Assembly (NCBI RefSeq): GCF_000225525.1
Contig: NZ_AGBF01000008.1
Location: 1 to 64,000 of the forward strand
Length of the DNA: 64,000 nt
From: Streptomyces zinciresistens K42
GTDB taxonomy: Bacteria; Actinomycetota; Actinomycetes; Streptomycetales; Streptomycetaceae
Reading direction: 5' to 3'
Position numbers and translations under genes: made by a program. The stretch's first letter is position 1. Each line of letters begins with the position of its first letter. Positions 40,963 to 52,046 of this stretch are shown here, in pieces. The notes beneath the pieces are model-generated. The model saw nothing but the letters and a program-made list of their open reading frames with translations, searched no databases and was not told the origin of the DNA.

Positions 40963-40968
40963 ACACTA
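40963..40968 (-). promoter_or_regulatory. -10 of a leaderless promoter, Fic-like gene
   Basis: TAGTGT on the minus strand, seven bases before ATG 40955; no Shine-Dalgarno sequence is present. Confidence 0.5.
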
Positions 40969-41143
40969 CGCGCCCGCCTGGCCCCGCAGGCCGCCGCCCG
41001 CCTCGCACCCGCCCTGACCTGCACCCTCGCGGCAACCTCACCCCTCCCCGGGCCTCCGCCGCCAGCCCCGCCCCGCCCGACCCCCCGCGCCTCGAACGGG
41101 TGACCCCCCACCCCGCATCCACCACGCAGGGAAATGACAGCAC

Positions 41144-41149
41144 TACTCT
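41144..41149 (+). promoter_or_regulatory. -10 of a leaderless promoter, CooC-like ATPase gene
   Basis: TACTCT eight bases before ATG 41158 with no ribosome-binding site between. Confidence 0.4.
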
Positions 41150-41157
41150 TAGTGAAC

Positions 41158-42201
41158 ATGAAAATTGCTTTCGTCGGGAAGGGCGGCAGCGGCAAGACGA
41201 CCCTGTCGTCCCTCTTCGTCCGGCACCTCACTGCCGCCGGCGCACCGGTCGTCGCCATCGACGCCGACATCAACCAGCACCTGGGCGCCGCACTCGGCCT
41301 CGACGAGGCGGACGCCGCCGCGCTGCCCGCGCTGGGTGAGCGGCTTCCGCTCATCAAGGACTACCTGCGCGGCGCCAATCCGCGCATCGCCTCCGCCGCG
41401 GAGATGATCAAGACGACACCGCCCGGCAGGGGATCGCGTCTGCTGCGGGTGGTCGAGAAGAACCCGGTGTACGACGCCTGCGCCCGGCCGGTGGAACTCG
41501 ACGGCGGCGCCGTCCGTTTGATGGTCACCGGCCCTTTCACGGACTCCGATCTCGGAGTCGCCTGCTACCACTCCAAGACCGGAGCGGTGGAGTTGTTCCT
41601 GAACCATCTGGTGGACGGCCCCGACGAATACGTCGTGGTCGACATGACCGCGGGCTCGGACTCTTTCGCCTCCGGGATGTTCACCCGCTTCGACATCACG
41701 TTCCTCGTCGCCGAGCCGACCCGGAAGGGGGTCTCCGTCTACCGCCAGTACGCCGAGTACGCCCGCGACTTCGGGATCGCCCTCAAGGTCGTCGGCAACA
41801 AGGTGCAGGGCCAGGACGACCTCGACTTCCTCCGCGCCGAGATCGGGGACGACCTGCTGGAGACCGTGGCGCACTCGGACTGGGTGCGCGCCATGGAGAA
41901 GGGCCGGCCGCCCCGGTTCGGTCTCCTGGAGGACGTCAACCGCCGTGCCCTGGACCGGTTGCGGAGGGCCGCGGACCAGACGTACGCGTCCCGGGACTGG
42001 GAGCGGTACACCCGGCAGATGACCCACTTCCACCTGAAGAACGCCCACTCCTGGGGGAACGAGCGGACGGGGGCCGACCTGGCGGCTCAGATCGACCCCG
42101 GGTTCGTCCTGGGCGAGGACCACGGTGTCCCCTCCGCCGCCGGCTCCGCCCGCACCGCCTGCGGGTTGGCGGCCGACTCCGCAAGCATGCCTACGGTTTG
42201 A
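41158..42201 (+). CDS. CooC/MinD-like P-loop ATPase
   Basis: A 347-residue protein opening with a deviant Walker A, MKIAFVGKGGSGKTTLSSLF, then VVAIDADINQHLGAALGLDE and VVVDMTAGSDSFASGMFTRF (Walker B-like). The GKGGSGKTT loop places it among the CooC-type maturation ATPases of the SIMIBI class, which insert metal into enzymes such as CO dehydrogenase. No metalloenzyme gene is adjacent, so the client is unknown. A C-terminal extension of about 90 residues (FHLKNAHSWGNERTG...) is not part of the core fold. The start is ATG 41158, apparently leaderless. The gene is convergent with the deacetylase and overlaps its end by 11 bp. Confidence 0.83.
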   Translation: MKIAFVGKGGSGKTTLSSLFVRHLTAAGAPVVAIDADINQHLGAALGLDEADAAALPALGERLPLIKDYLRGANPRIASAAEMIKTTPPGRGSRLLRVVEKNPVYDACARPVELDGGAVRLMVTGPFTDSDLGVACYHSKTGAVELFLNHLVDGPDEYVVVDMTAGSDSFASGMFTRFDITFLVAEPTRKGVSVYRQYAEYARDFGIALKVVGNKVQGQDDLDFLRAEIGDDLLETVAHSDWVRAMEKGRPPRFGLLEDVNRRALDRLRRAADQTYASRDWERYTRQMTHFHLKNAHSWGNERTGADLAAQIDPGFVLGEDHGVPSAAGSARTACGLAADSASMPTV

Positions 42202-43537
42202 CGGCCGGTGCCCCCGGTACGCCCCTCGGGGCCGGTGCCGAGGGGCCGGACAGGAAGGACGCCCAGCCCTGCTTCGGGGCCTCACCGACCGTGAGGGTGC
42301 GCAGCTTCTTGAGGACCGCCGGGTCCTGGGCGTCCAGCCAGTCGGCCAGTTGGCGGAAGGACACACAGCGCACGTCGGGCTTGTTGCAGACACTTCGCAC
42401 GACCTGTTCCACGGCACGCATGTAGGTGCCGCCGTTCCAGGACTCGAAGTGGTTGCCGATGATCAGGGGCGCGCGGTTGCCGTCGTAGGCGCGACTGAAG
42501 CCCATGAGCAGGCCGTCGCGCATCTGGTCGCCCCAGAGGCCGTGCTTGGCGGGGTCGCCCTGGCTGGTGGCGCCCGACTGGTTGACCATGAAGTTGTAGT
42601 CCATGGTCAACTGCTCGTAGGTGTGGCCGGGGAACGGCACGAGCTGCATCGACAGGTCCCACATGCCCTGCTTCTCGGTGGGCCAGACCTGGTTGTTGAC
42701 ACCGCTGGAGTCGTAGCGGAAGCCCATCTCCCGAGCGGCCTTCACGAAGTTGGTCCTGCCTTCCAGGCAGGGCGTGCGGGCGCCGATCAGCTCCTTGTCG
42801 TAGTCGAACGGCAGGGGCGCCGCCTGTGCCATTCCGGTGCTGGTCTTCCAGGACTTCACGAACCGTTTCGCCTGGGAGATCTCGTCCTTCCACTCCTTCA
42901 CCGACCATTCGCCGACACCGCCGCCGCTGCCGCAGAAGTGCCCGTTGAAGTGGGTGCCGACCTCGTTGCCCTCCAGCCACGCGAGGCGCAGTTGCTCCGC
43001 GGTGTCGGCGATGCCCCGCTGGTCGTTGAAGCCGATGTCGGAGCGGCCCGGGGAGTGCTGCGGCGGACGGTACTGGTCGCGCTTGTCCTCGGGCAGCATG
43101 TACACGCCGCTGAGGAAGTACGTCATCGTCGCGTTGTTCTCCCGGGCGACCTTGCGGAAGTGGGAGAAGAGCTTCTGGCTGTCCTCGCCGGCGCCGTCCC
43201 AGGAGAAGACCACGAACTGCGGCGGCTTCTGCCCCGGCTTCAGCCGCTCCGGTCGCGGCAGCCGCGGCTGGGCGCCGGTATACGCGGTGGAGCCGTCTCC
43301 GATCACGCGGATCGCGCTCTTCGGCGCGGGCGCCACCGGCTTCTGCTTCTGCGGCCCCGATGCGGCCCGTCCGGCCTCGTCGGCGCCGATGCCGCACGCG
43401 GCGAGTGACGTGACGCAGAGGGCGGCGAGCGCGGCGCCCGCGGCGATCCCGCGCGGGCCGGTGACGGTACCCGCGCCGGGGCCCCGGCGGCGGGCTGCGA
43501 TCACGCGGAGAACAGCGATCCTGCGGGTGGCGGCCAT
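42191..43537 (-). CDS. Polysaccharide-deacetylase-like lipoprotein
   Basis: A 448-residue exported lipoprotein: basic N-terminus, hydrophobic stretch GIAAGAALAALCVTSLAACG with lipobox LAAC. A Pro/Lys-rich spacer leads to a NodB-like domain: QFVVFSWDGAGEDSQKLFSH, ATMTYFLSGVYMLPED, and NEVGTHFNGHFCGSGGGVGE (a TH..NGH metal-binding-like motif). The first Asp motif (normally TFDDG) is FSWDGAG, and a late IIGNHFESWNGG segment may carry a catalytic His. This is the pattern of secreted carbohydrate-esterase-4 relatives acting on cell-wall or other glycans; activity is uncertain because motifs deviate. Start ATG 43537 follows GAAGGTGGACGGAG. The 150 bp upstream contain TCTTCTCGGGC repeats. Confidence 0.8.
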   Translation of the reverse strand: MAATRRIAVLRVIAARRRGPGAGTVTGPRGIAAGAALAALCVTSLAACGIGADEAGRAASGPQKQKPVAPAPKSAIRVIGDGSTAYTGAQPRLPRPERLKPGQKPPQFVVFSWDGAGEDSQKLFSHFRKVARENNATMTYFLSGVYMLPEDKRDQYRPPQHSPGRSDIGFNDQRGIADTAEQLRLAWLEGNEVGTHFNGHFCGSGGGVGEWSVKEWKDEISQAKRFVKSWKTSTGMAQAAPLPFDYDKELIGARTPCLEGRTNFVKAAREMGFRYDSSGVNNQVWPTEKQGMWDLSMQLVPFPGHTYEQLTMDYNFMVNQSGATSQGDPAKHGLWGDQMRDGLLMGFSRAYDGNRAPLIIGNHFESWNGGTYMRAVEQVVRSVCNKPDVRCVSFRQLADWLDAQDPAVLKKLRTLTVGEAPKQGWASFLSGPSAPAPRGVPGAPAVKP

Positions 43538-43950
43538 GCTCCGTCCACCTTCTTCCTTCTCTCGGGCTCTTCTCGGGCTCTTCTCGGGCGCCTGTCGGTG
43601 CTCTGTCGGTGCCCTTCCCGGTGGCTCCTCCGTGCCTTTTCGGGCTTCTCTCGGGCTTCTCTCGGGTCTCTCTCCGGGTGCCGACAGCGCCGTCAAAGTC
43701 GCATGAGACAGAGAAGGAATTAGTACGACAAGCCGACTAATCGACCACATCACTCTCTAGAGGGATTCATTCGTCCATTTGCTCGTAAAGCATATTCCGG
43801 ACCTTTACTCTGCATTACGATCCGTTTACCGATTGTTGCCGCAATCCCGCCGCTGCACGCCGTGACCACACGGCCGCGACCCACTCCTCGCCGAGAAGCG
43901 CGGGGACCCCCCACAACCGCGACCGCGCTGCCCCGGAGGAGACGGGAAAC
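43538..43950. other. Divergent promoter region of deacetylase and SulP-carbonic anhydrase genes
   Basis: About 410 bp. The first half has imperfect 11-bp repeats (TCTTCTCGGGC) at 43555-43590 and CTTCTCTCGGG repeats at 43645-43675. The second half (43690-43830) is A/T-richer and should hold both promoters. No gene is supported. Confidence 0.45.
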
Positions 43951-46593
43951 ATGACAGCCTTCGTCCCTGCCCGCACCGACCGCCCCGACCGTGAGAAGCG
44001 GTTTCACGAGCCCCACAGCCCGCCGCCGCGCCGCCGCGGTCTCGCGGGCGCGGACGTGTCCGCCTCCGTCGCGGTCTTCCTGATCGCCCTCCCCCTCTCC
44101 CTGGGAATCGCCCTCGCCACCGGCGCACCCCTCCAGGCCGGCCTGGTCGCCGCGGCCGTCGGCGGCGTCGTCGCCGGGCGGCTCGGCGGGTCCGCGCTCC
44201 AGGTCAGCGGCCCCGCGGCCGGACTCACCGTCGTCACGGCCGAACTCATCCAGCGCTACGGATGGCGTACGACCTGTGCCATCACGGTGCTCGCCGGACT
44301 CGCCCAGCTCGGCCTCGGCCTGCTGCGCGTGGCGCGCACCGCGCTCGCCGTCAGCCCCGCCATCGTGCACGGCATGCTCGCCGGCATCGGTGTCACCATC
44401 GCCGTCGCACAGCTGCACATCGTCCTGGGCGGCACCCCGCGCAGCTCGGTCCTGGAGAACCTGCACGAGCTTCCTGCCCAGTTGGCCGTCGTCCGCCCCG
44501 CCGCGATCTCGGTGAGCGTGCTCACGCTCGCCCTGCTCATGCTCTGGCCACGGCTGCCGGGACGCGCCGGACTCATGCTGCGCAAGGTGCCCGCGCCGCT
44601 CGTGGCCGTCGCGGTCGCGACCTCGACCGCCTCGCTCGCCGGGCTGAGCCTGCCGAAGGTGGACCTGCCGTCGTGGAGCAGTCACGCCCTGGCCTCGCTG
44701 CCCGAGGGTCCGGTGCTCGGGCTGGTCGCCGCCGTGCTGACCATCACGCTGGTGTGCAGCGTGCAGTCGCTGCTCGGCGCGGTCGCCGTGGACAAGCTGG
44801 TCGCCGGACGGCCCGAGCTCTCCGCCCGCGTCGGCCGCTCCGACCTGGACAGGGAGCTGCTCGGGCAGGGTGCAGCCAACGTGGTCTCCGGCACCCTCGG
44901 CGGACTGCCGGTCGCCGGCGTGGCCGTGCGCAGTTCCGCCAATGTCCAAGCGGGTGCCGTCAGCCGGAACTCCACGATGCTGCACGGCGTTCTCGTAGTG
45001 ATCGCCGCGCTGCTGATGGTCCCGGTCCTGGAGTTCATCCCGCTCGCCTCGCTCGCCGCCCTGGTGATGGCTGTCGGCATCCAGATGGTGTCCCTGCACC
45101 ACATCCGCACGGTGACCCGCCATCGCGAAGTGCTCGTCTACGCCGTCACCACCCTCGGCGTGGTCTTCCTCGGCGTCCTGGAAGGCGTCGCGCTGGGGAT
45201 CGGCATGGCCGTCGCGGTCGCCCTGCACCGCCTCACCCGCACCCGCATCACCCACGACGAGAAGGAGGGGGTCCACCACGTCAGAGTGCGAGGGCAGTTG
45301 ACGTTCCTCGCCGTGCCCCGGCTCAGCCGGGCCCTGCATCTCGTGCCCCAGGGCGCCCATGCCGTCGTGGAGTTGGACGGGTCGTTCATGGACCACGCGG
45401 CCTACGAGTCCTTGCAGGACTGGCAGAACACCCAGGCCGCGCACGGCGGCACCGTCGAGCTGGTCGGCCGCAGATCGGGCGTCCGCATCGGTGAGCCGGC
45501 GGGAGCGGTGCGACTCCATCTCGACGCGGGGACGGCGACGGCCGAGCCGACCGGCTGCCGATGCCACCCCTGGACGCCCTGGCGCAACCACCAGTGCGAG
45601 ATCCCGCACGCGGACCCGGCCCGCGACACCCGACCGGGGTGGCGCGAGAAGGGTCCAGGGGCCGAGGACGAGGACGACCACGACAGCACGGGAAGGAGGT
45701 CGGCCGACACCGGACGCCCCGCCGCAGCCACCGACCCTGCCGACAGGCCGGAAGCCTCCGCGGCGACCGCCACCACCGGCGCCTCCGCCGAACCCACCAC
45801 ACCCGCCGCCCCTGCCGGACCCACGGGCCCCACAGACCCCACGAGTCCTGCCCGTCCCGCCCGTCCCGCCGGTCTGTCCGGTGGCGACGGTGACGGAGCC
45901 GGTGGTTCCCAGGCGGGCCGGATGAGCGGGCACCAACTGGCCCGGGGCATCAGCGCGTTCCAGCGCAACACCGCCCCCCTGGTGCGCGGCGAGCTGGCGC
46001 GGCTGGCGCGCGAGGGACAGCAGCCTTCGCAGCTGTTCCTGACGTGCGCGGACTCACGGCTGGTGACGTCGATGATCACGTCCAGCGGTCCGGGCGACCT
46101 GTTCGTCGTGCGCAACGTCGGCAACCTCGTCCCGCCGCCCGGCCGGGAGAGCGGCGACGACTCGGTGGCGGCGGCCATCGAGTACGCGGTGGACGTGCTG
46201 CGGGTGCGGTCCGTCACGGTGTGCGGGCACTCGGGTTGCGGGGCGATGCAGGCCCTGCTGGCCGCCGAGCCGGACGGCGCGCAGACCCCGCTCCGAAGAT
46301 GGCTGCGGCACGGGCGGCCCAGTGTGGAGCGGATGTCCGACGACGGCCGCCCGTGGGCCAGGCTCGCCGGGCGGGCACCGGCCGACGCGGTCGAGCAGCT
46401 CTGCCTGACCAACGTGATCCAGCAGCTGGAGCACCTGCGCGCCCACGAGTCGGTGGCGCGCGCCCTGCGGGCGGGGGCGCTGGCGCTGCACGGGATGTAC
46501 TTCCACGTGGGTGAGGCACAGGCGTATCTGCTCACGGAGACGGGCGACGACGAGGTGTTCGACCATGTCGGGGTGGCCGGCCTGTCCGTGTGA
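43951..46593 (+). CDS. SulP-family anion transporter fused to beta-carbonic anhydrase
   Basis: An 880-residue membrane protein. Residues about 35-420 are a SulP transporter (ALPLSLGIALATGAPLQAGL, VSGPAAGLTVVTAELIQRYG, about 10-12 helices). Residues about 430-520 resemble a STAS domain (VRVRGQLTFLAVPRLSRALH). A low-complexity Pro/Ala/Thr linker (about 560-640) includes a Cys/His cluster GCRCHPWTPWRNHQC that could bind metal. Residues about 655-880 are a beta-class carbonic anhydrase with zinc ligands in FLTCADSRLV (about residue 698) and VCGHSGCGAMQ (about 760). The fusion suggests coupled bicarbonate transport and CO2/HCO3- interconversion. ATG 43951 has a strong GGAGGAG site. Confidence 0.92.
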   Translation: MTAFVPARTDRPDREKRFHEPHSPPPRRRGLAGADVSASVAVFLIALPLSLGIALATGAPLQAGLVAAAVGGVVAGRLGGSALQVSGPAAGLTVVTAELIQRYGWRTTCAITVLAGLAQLGLGLLRVARTALAVSPAIVHGMLAGIGVTIAVAQLHIVLGGTPRSSVLENLHELPAQLAVVRPAAISVSVLTLALLMLWPRLPGRAGLMLRKVPAPLVAVAVATSTASLAGLSLPKVDLPSWSSHALASLPEGPVLGLVAAVLTITLVCSVQSLLGAVAVDKLVAGRPELSARVGRSDLDRELLGQGAANVVSGTLGGLPVAGVAVRSSANVQAGAVSRNSTMLHGVLVVIAALLMVPVLEFIPLASLAALVMAVGIQMVSLHHIRTVTRHREVLVYAVTTLGVVFLGVLEGVALGIGMAVAVALHRLTRTRITHDEKEGVHHVRVRGQLTFLAVPRLSRALHLVPQGAHAVVELDGSFMDHAAYESLQDWQNTQAAHGGTVELVGRRSGVRIGEPAGAVRLHLDAGTATAEPTGCRCHPWTPWRNHQCEIPHADPARDTRPGWREKGPGAEDEDDHDSTGRRSADTGRPAAATDPADRPEASAATATTGASAEPTTPAAPAGPTGPTDPTSPARPARPAGLSGGDGDGAGGSQAGRMSGHQLARGISAFQRNTAPLVRGELARLAREGQQPSQLFLTCADSRLVTSMITSSGPGDLFVVRNVGNLVPPPGRESGDDSVAAAIEYAVDVLRVRSVTVCGHSGCGAMQALLAAEPDGAQTPLRRWLRHGRPSVERMSDDGRPWARLAGRAPADAVEQLCLTNVIQQLEHLRAHESVARALRAGALALHGMYFHVGEAQAYLLTETGDDEVFDHVGVAGLSV

Positions 46594-46938
46594 GACGGCG
46601 GGGGAGGGAGACGGAGGTGTGGCCCCGCCCCGGTGCGGGGCCGCGTGCCGTCGCGGGGTCGCGCCTCGCCGAGCCGCCCGTCGCGGGACCCGCGCCGTAC
46701 GGCCCCCGGGGGCGATCCGTGTCGCGGCCGGACCCGGCAGGGAAGGGGAAAGGAGTCGCAGACCTGAACCGCGCCCGTCCGGCGTCCGTGGGAACGAGTG
46801 ACCGCGGCGACAGAAGCAGCTCAGGACCCGTTGCCCGACAGGTCTAAACCAATTTTCCGCCGACCCTTGTCATCGGGCCCCCCGGTCTGATGAGCTGTGG
46901 CCTGGGACACAACGGACACCCTGGGAAAGGGAGATGTC
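46594..46938. other. Intergenic region upstream of acsA
   Basis: 345 bp without a supported gene. A TTGTCA at 46867-46872 with ATGAGC 17 bp later may be the acsA promoter. Confidence 0.4.
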
Positions 46939-48894
<1,956 letters not shown>

Positions 48895-48906
48895 GGACGG
48901 CCCCGA

Positions 48907-48939
48907 GGGCATCCGGCGCCGGTGGCGCGCCGGATGCCC
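48907..48939 (+). terminator. Terminator of acsA
   Basis: A 12-bp stem GGGCATCCGGCG/CGCCGGATGCCC, arms 48907-48918 and 48928-48939. Confidence 0.8.
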
Positions 48940-48986
48940 CGCCGTGCGTACGGCGGACGGGAACGGATGCGGCCCGCCGCGCCACC

Positions 48987-49009
48987 AGGTAAACTCGCTT
49001 AGGTAAACT
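48987..49009 (+). promoter_or_regulatory. Direct repeats AGGTAAACT upstream of nhaA
   Basis: AGGTAAACT occurs at 48987-48995 and 49001-49009, a spacing of 14 bp. The second copy lies within TTAGGTAAACTAACC, which partly resembles a DtxR/DmdR-type iron box and also contains a TAAACT -10-like hexamer. It is likely a promoter with an operator pair. Confidence 0.4.
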
Positions 49010-49092
49010 AACCAAAACGCGTGATCCTCAGGTGCGCCGGGAAGTCTGGTCGGCAGTTTTTTCGTCCTGCCCACCGACCGGAGGTCTCCCCC

Positions 49093-50532
49093 GTGGCCGC
49101 GCCCCGCACCCCCGCCACCGCACGCAAGGTCCTCGGCCGGCTGTCCCTGCCGGAGCGGACGTACGTCGCGGACGCGCTGCGCACCGAGACCGTCGGCGGC
49201 GTGCTCCTGCTGGTGGCCGCCGTCGCCGCGCTCATCTGGGCCAACGTCCCCGCGCTCAAGGACAGTTACGAGGCCGTCAGCGACTTCCACCTCGGCCCCG
49301 CCGCCCTCGGCCTCGACCTGTCGATCCAGTACTGGGCCGCCAGCGGACTCCTCTCGCTCTTCTTCTTCGTCGCCGGAATCGAGCTCAAGCGCGAACTGGT
49401 GGCCGGCGACCTCAAGGACCCGAAGGCGGCCGCCCTTCCGGTCGCCGCCGCGCTCTGCGGCATGGCGGTACCCGCGCTGGTCTACACGCTCACCAACGTG
49501 AGCCAGGGCGGCTCGCTCGCCGGCTGGGCCGTCCCGACCGCCACCGACATCGCCTTCGCGCTGGCCGTACTGGCCGTCATCGGCACCTCGCTGCCCAGCG
49601 CCCTGCGCGCGTTCCTGCTGACGCTCGCCGTCGTCGACGACATGCTCGCAATCCTGATCATCGCGGTCTTCTTCACCTCCGACCTGAACTTCGCCGCGCT
49701 CGGCGGTGCCGCCGCCTGCCTGGCACTCTTCTGGTTCCTGCTGCGCGCGGGCGTACGCGGCTGGTACGTGTACGTCCCGCTGGCCCTGGTGATCTGGGCG
49801 CTGATGTACAACAGCGGCGTGCACGCCACCATCGCGGGCGTGGCGATGGGCCTGATGCTGCGCTGCACCCGGCGCGAGGGCGAGCAGCAGAGCCCCGGTG
49901 AGCGCATCGAACACCTCGTGCGCCCCCTGTCGGCCGGTCTGGCGGTGCCGTTGTTCGCGCTGTTCAGCGCCGGTGTGGCGGTCTCCGGCGGGGCGCTCGG
50001 CGAGGTGTTCACCCAGCCCGAGACGCTGGGTGTGGTCCTCGGCCTGGTGGTCGGCAAGACACTCGGCATCTTCGGCGGCACCTGGCTGACGGCACGCTTC
50101 ACCCGGGCCTCGCTGAGCGAGGAGCTGAAGTGGGCCGACGTGTTCGCCGTGGCGACCCTCGCCGGCATCGGCTTCACCGTCTCCCTCCTCATCGGCGAAC
50201 TCGCCTTCGCCGGCCGGGCCGCGCTGACCGACGAGGTGAAGGCCGCCGTCCTGCTCGGCTCGCTCATCGCGGCGACCACGGCGACCGTGCTGCTGAAGAT
50301 CCGCAACGCCGAGTACCGCTCGCTGGTCGAGGCCGAGGACCGCGACGAGGACGCGGACGGCATCCCGGACATCTACGAGCAGGACGAGCCGGAGTACCAC
50401 CTGCGGATGGCCGCCCTGCACGAGCGCAAGGCCGCCGAGCACCGCCGGCTCGCCGAGGAGAAACGCGCCGCGCGCCACGCGCTTGCCGAAGTGACGGGCA
50501 GGGCAGGCGAGGAGGGGCACCGTCGGGCATGA
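49093..50532 (+). CDS. nhaA: Na+/H+ antiporter NhaA
   Basis: A 479-residue, 11-12-helix antiporter exporting Na+ in exchange for protons. Signature segments are SLFFFVAGIELKRELVAGDL, GWAVPTATDIAFALAVLAVI, TLAVVDDMLAILIIAVFFTS (the ion-binding Asp pair near residue 182), and GKTLGIFGGTWLTARFTRAS. A hydrophilic C-terminal tail of about 75 residues (RDEDADGIPDIYEQDEPEYH, then Lys/Arg/Glu-rich helix) is longer than in E. coli NhaA; DxDxDGIPD looks like a calcium-binding-type loop. GTG 49093 follows GGAGGT. The gene has its own promoter with paired repeats. Confidence 0.94.
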   Translation: MAAPRTPATARKVLGRLSLPERTYVADALRTETVGGVLLLVAAVAALIWANVPALKDSYEAVSDFHLGPAALGLDLSIQYWAASGLLSLFFFVAGIELKRELVAGDLKDPKAAALPVAAALCGMAVPALVYTLTNVSQGGSLAGWAVPTATDIAFALAVLAVIGTSLPSALRAFLLTLAVVDDMLAILIIAVFFTSDLNFAALGGAAACLALFWFLLRAGVRGWYVYVPLALVIWALMYNSGVHATIAGVAMGLMLRCTRREGEQQSPGERIEHLVRPLSAGLAVPLFALFSAGVAVSGGALGEVFTQPETLGVVLGLVVGKTLGIFGGTWLTARFTRASLSEELKWADVFAVATLAGIGFTVSLLIGELAFAGRAALTDEVKAAVLLGSLIAATTATVLLKIRNAEYRSLVEAEDRDEDADGIPDIYEQDEPEYHLRMAALHERKAAEHRRLAEEKRAARHALAEVTGRAGEEGHRRA

Positions 50533-50550
50533 TCTGACGGGACGGTACAA

Positions 50551-50589
50551 AAGACGGAACCGTACTCGGTCAGACACAAGACGGAACCG
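50551..50589 (+). repeat. Direct repeats AAGACGGAACCG upstream of the holin-like gene
   Basis: Two exact 12-bp copies at 50551-50562 and 50578-50589, 27 bp apart, between nhaA and the next gene; candidate regulator-binding sites. Confidence 0.5.
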
Positions 50590-50610
50590 AACACGACGAG
50601 GGAGACCGCG

Positions 50611-51108
50611 ATGAGCGCACCCGACGGCAGCCCGGTCGGCGCCGAACGCAGCATCGGACAGCTGTTCGCCTCGGCGACGACCGACTTGTCGGCACTGGTG
50701 CACGACGAGATCGCGCTGGCCAAGGCGCAGCTGAAGCAGGACGTCAAGCGCGGCGCGACGAGCGGCGGGGCGTTCTCGCTGGCCGGTGCCGTACTGGTGT
50801 TCTCCCTGCCGATGCTGAACTTCGCCCTCGCGTACGGCATCAGGACCTGGAGCAACTGGAACCTCGCGATCTGCTTCCTGCTGTCCTTCGCCGCGAACGT
50901 CCTCGTCGCCGCGGTGCTGGCGCTGATCGGCGTCGTCTTCGCGAAGAAGGCCAAGAAGGGCAAGGGCCCGCAGAAGGTCGCGGCCTCCGTGAAGGAGTCG
51001 GCGGGCGTCCTGCAGAACGCCAAGCCCCACCCGCGCCCCGTGACCAAGCCCGAGCTGGAGGACCGTGCGCCCGCGGCCATCGAGGCTGTGGCACGCTCGT
51101 CGTCATGA
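50611..51108 (+). CDS. Phage-holin-like (DUF1469) membrane protein
   Basis: A 165-residue protein with a helical N-terminus (IGQLFASATTDLSALVHDEI ALAKAQLKQDVKRG) and two transmembrane helices (SLAGAVLVFSLPMLNFALAY and CFLLSFAANVLVAAVLALIG). A Lys-rich cytoplasmic tail (KKAKKGKGPQKVAASVKESA) follows. This is the Actinobacterial Phage_holin_3_6/DUF1469 pattern; despite the name these are chromosomal proteins of unknown role. Start ATG 50611 has GAGGGAGACC. Its TGA overlaps the ATG of the hydrolase gene (ATGA at 51105-51108). Confidence 0.85.
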   Translation: MSAPDGSPVGAERSIGQLFASATTDLSALVHDEIALAKAQLKQDVKRGATSGGAFSLAGAVLVFSLPMLNFALAYGIRTWSNWNLAICFLLSFAANVLVAAVLALIGVVFAKKAKKGKGPQKVAASVKESAGVLQNAKPHPRPVTKPELEDRAPAAIEAVARSSS

Positions 51109-52046
51109 CGGATCCCGCCGCCCCCGCGGCCCAGCCCCCTTCCTCGGTCGTACGACTGGACGGTCCCTGGACCCACCGGGACGTGGCCGCCAACGGCGCG
51201 CGCTTCCACATCGCCGAGATGGGCGACGGGCCGCTGGTGCTGCTGCTGCACGGCTTCCCCCAGTTCTGGTGGGCCTGGCGGCACCAGCTCCCCGCCCTCG
51301 CCGACGCGGGTTTCCGGGCCGTCGCCATGGACCTGCGCGGCGTCGGCGGCAGCGACCGCACCCCGCGCGGCTACGACCCGGCCAACCTCGCCCTCGACGT
51401 CACCGGCGTGATCCGCTCCCTGGGCGAGCCCGACGCCGCGCTGGTCGGCCACGACCTGGGCGGATATCTGGCGTGGACGGCGGCCGCGATGCGCCCCAAG
51501 CTCGTACGGCGGCTCGCGGTGGCGTCCATGCCGCACCCCCGGCGCTGGCGCTCGGCGATGCTCTCCGACGTCAAGCAGACCAGTGCGAGTTCCTACATCT
51601 GGGGGTTCCAGCGGCCCTGGATCCCCGAGCGCCGGCTCATGGCCGACGACGGTGCGCTGGTGGGCCGGCTGATCCGCGACTGGTCCGGCCCGCGGCTGCC
51701 GGACGACGACGCGGTGGAGACGTACCGCCGCGCGATCCGCATCCCCTCCACGGCGCACTGCTCGATCGAGCCGTACCGCTGGATGGTGCGCTCCCTCGCC
51801 CGCCCCGACGGCATCCAGTTCAACCGCCGGATGAAGCGGCCGGTCCGGGTGCCGACGCTGCATCTGCACGGATCGCTGGACCCCGTACAGCGCACCCGCA
51901 GCGCGGCGGGCTCCGGGGAGTACGTCGAAGCGCCTTACCGCTGGCGGCTGTTCGACGGTCTCGGGCACTTCCCGCACGAGGAGGACCCGGTGGCGTTCTC
52001 CACCGAACTCATCAACTGGCTGAAGGATCCCGAACCCGATCGGTGA
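51105..52046 (+). CDS. Alpha/beta-hydrolase, epoxide-hydrolase-like
   Basis: A 313-residue soluble enzyme. The oxyanion HGxP motif is LLHGFPQFWWAWRHQ and the nucleophile elbow is ALVGHDLGGYLAWTAAAMRP with Asp as nucleophile, as in epoxide hydrolases and haloalkane dehalogenases. A cap region contains WGFQRPWIPERRLM. The acid is probably the Asp in LHGSLDPVQRT and the base the His in FDGLGHFPHEEDPV. The substrate is unknown. The ATG lies in an ATGA overlap with the holin-like gene, so the two are co-translated. It is the last gene of the pair. Confidence 0.85.
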   Translation: MTDPAAPAAQPPSSVVRLDGPWTHRDVAANGARFHIAEMGDGPLVLLLHGFPQFWWAWRHQLPALADAGFRAVAMDLRGVGGSDRTPRGYDPANLALDVTGVIRSLGEPDAALVGHDLGGYLAWTAAAMRPKLVRRLAVASMPHPRRWRSAMLSDVKQTSASSYIWGFQRPWIPERRLMADDGALVGRLIRDWSGPRLPDDDAVETYRRAIRIPSTAHCSIEPYRWMVRSLARPDGIQFNRRMKRPVRVPTLHLHGSLDPVQRTRSAAGSGEYVEAPYRWRLFDGLGHFPHEEDPVAFSTELINWLKDPEPDR

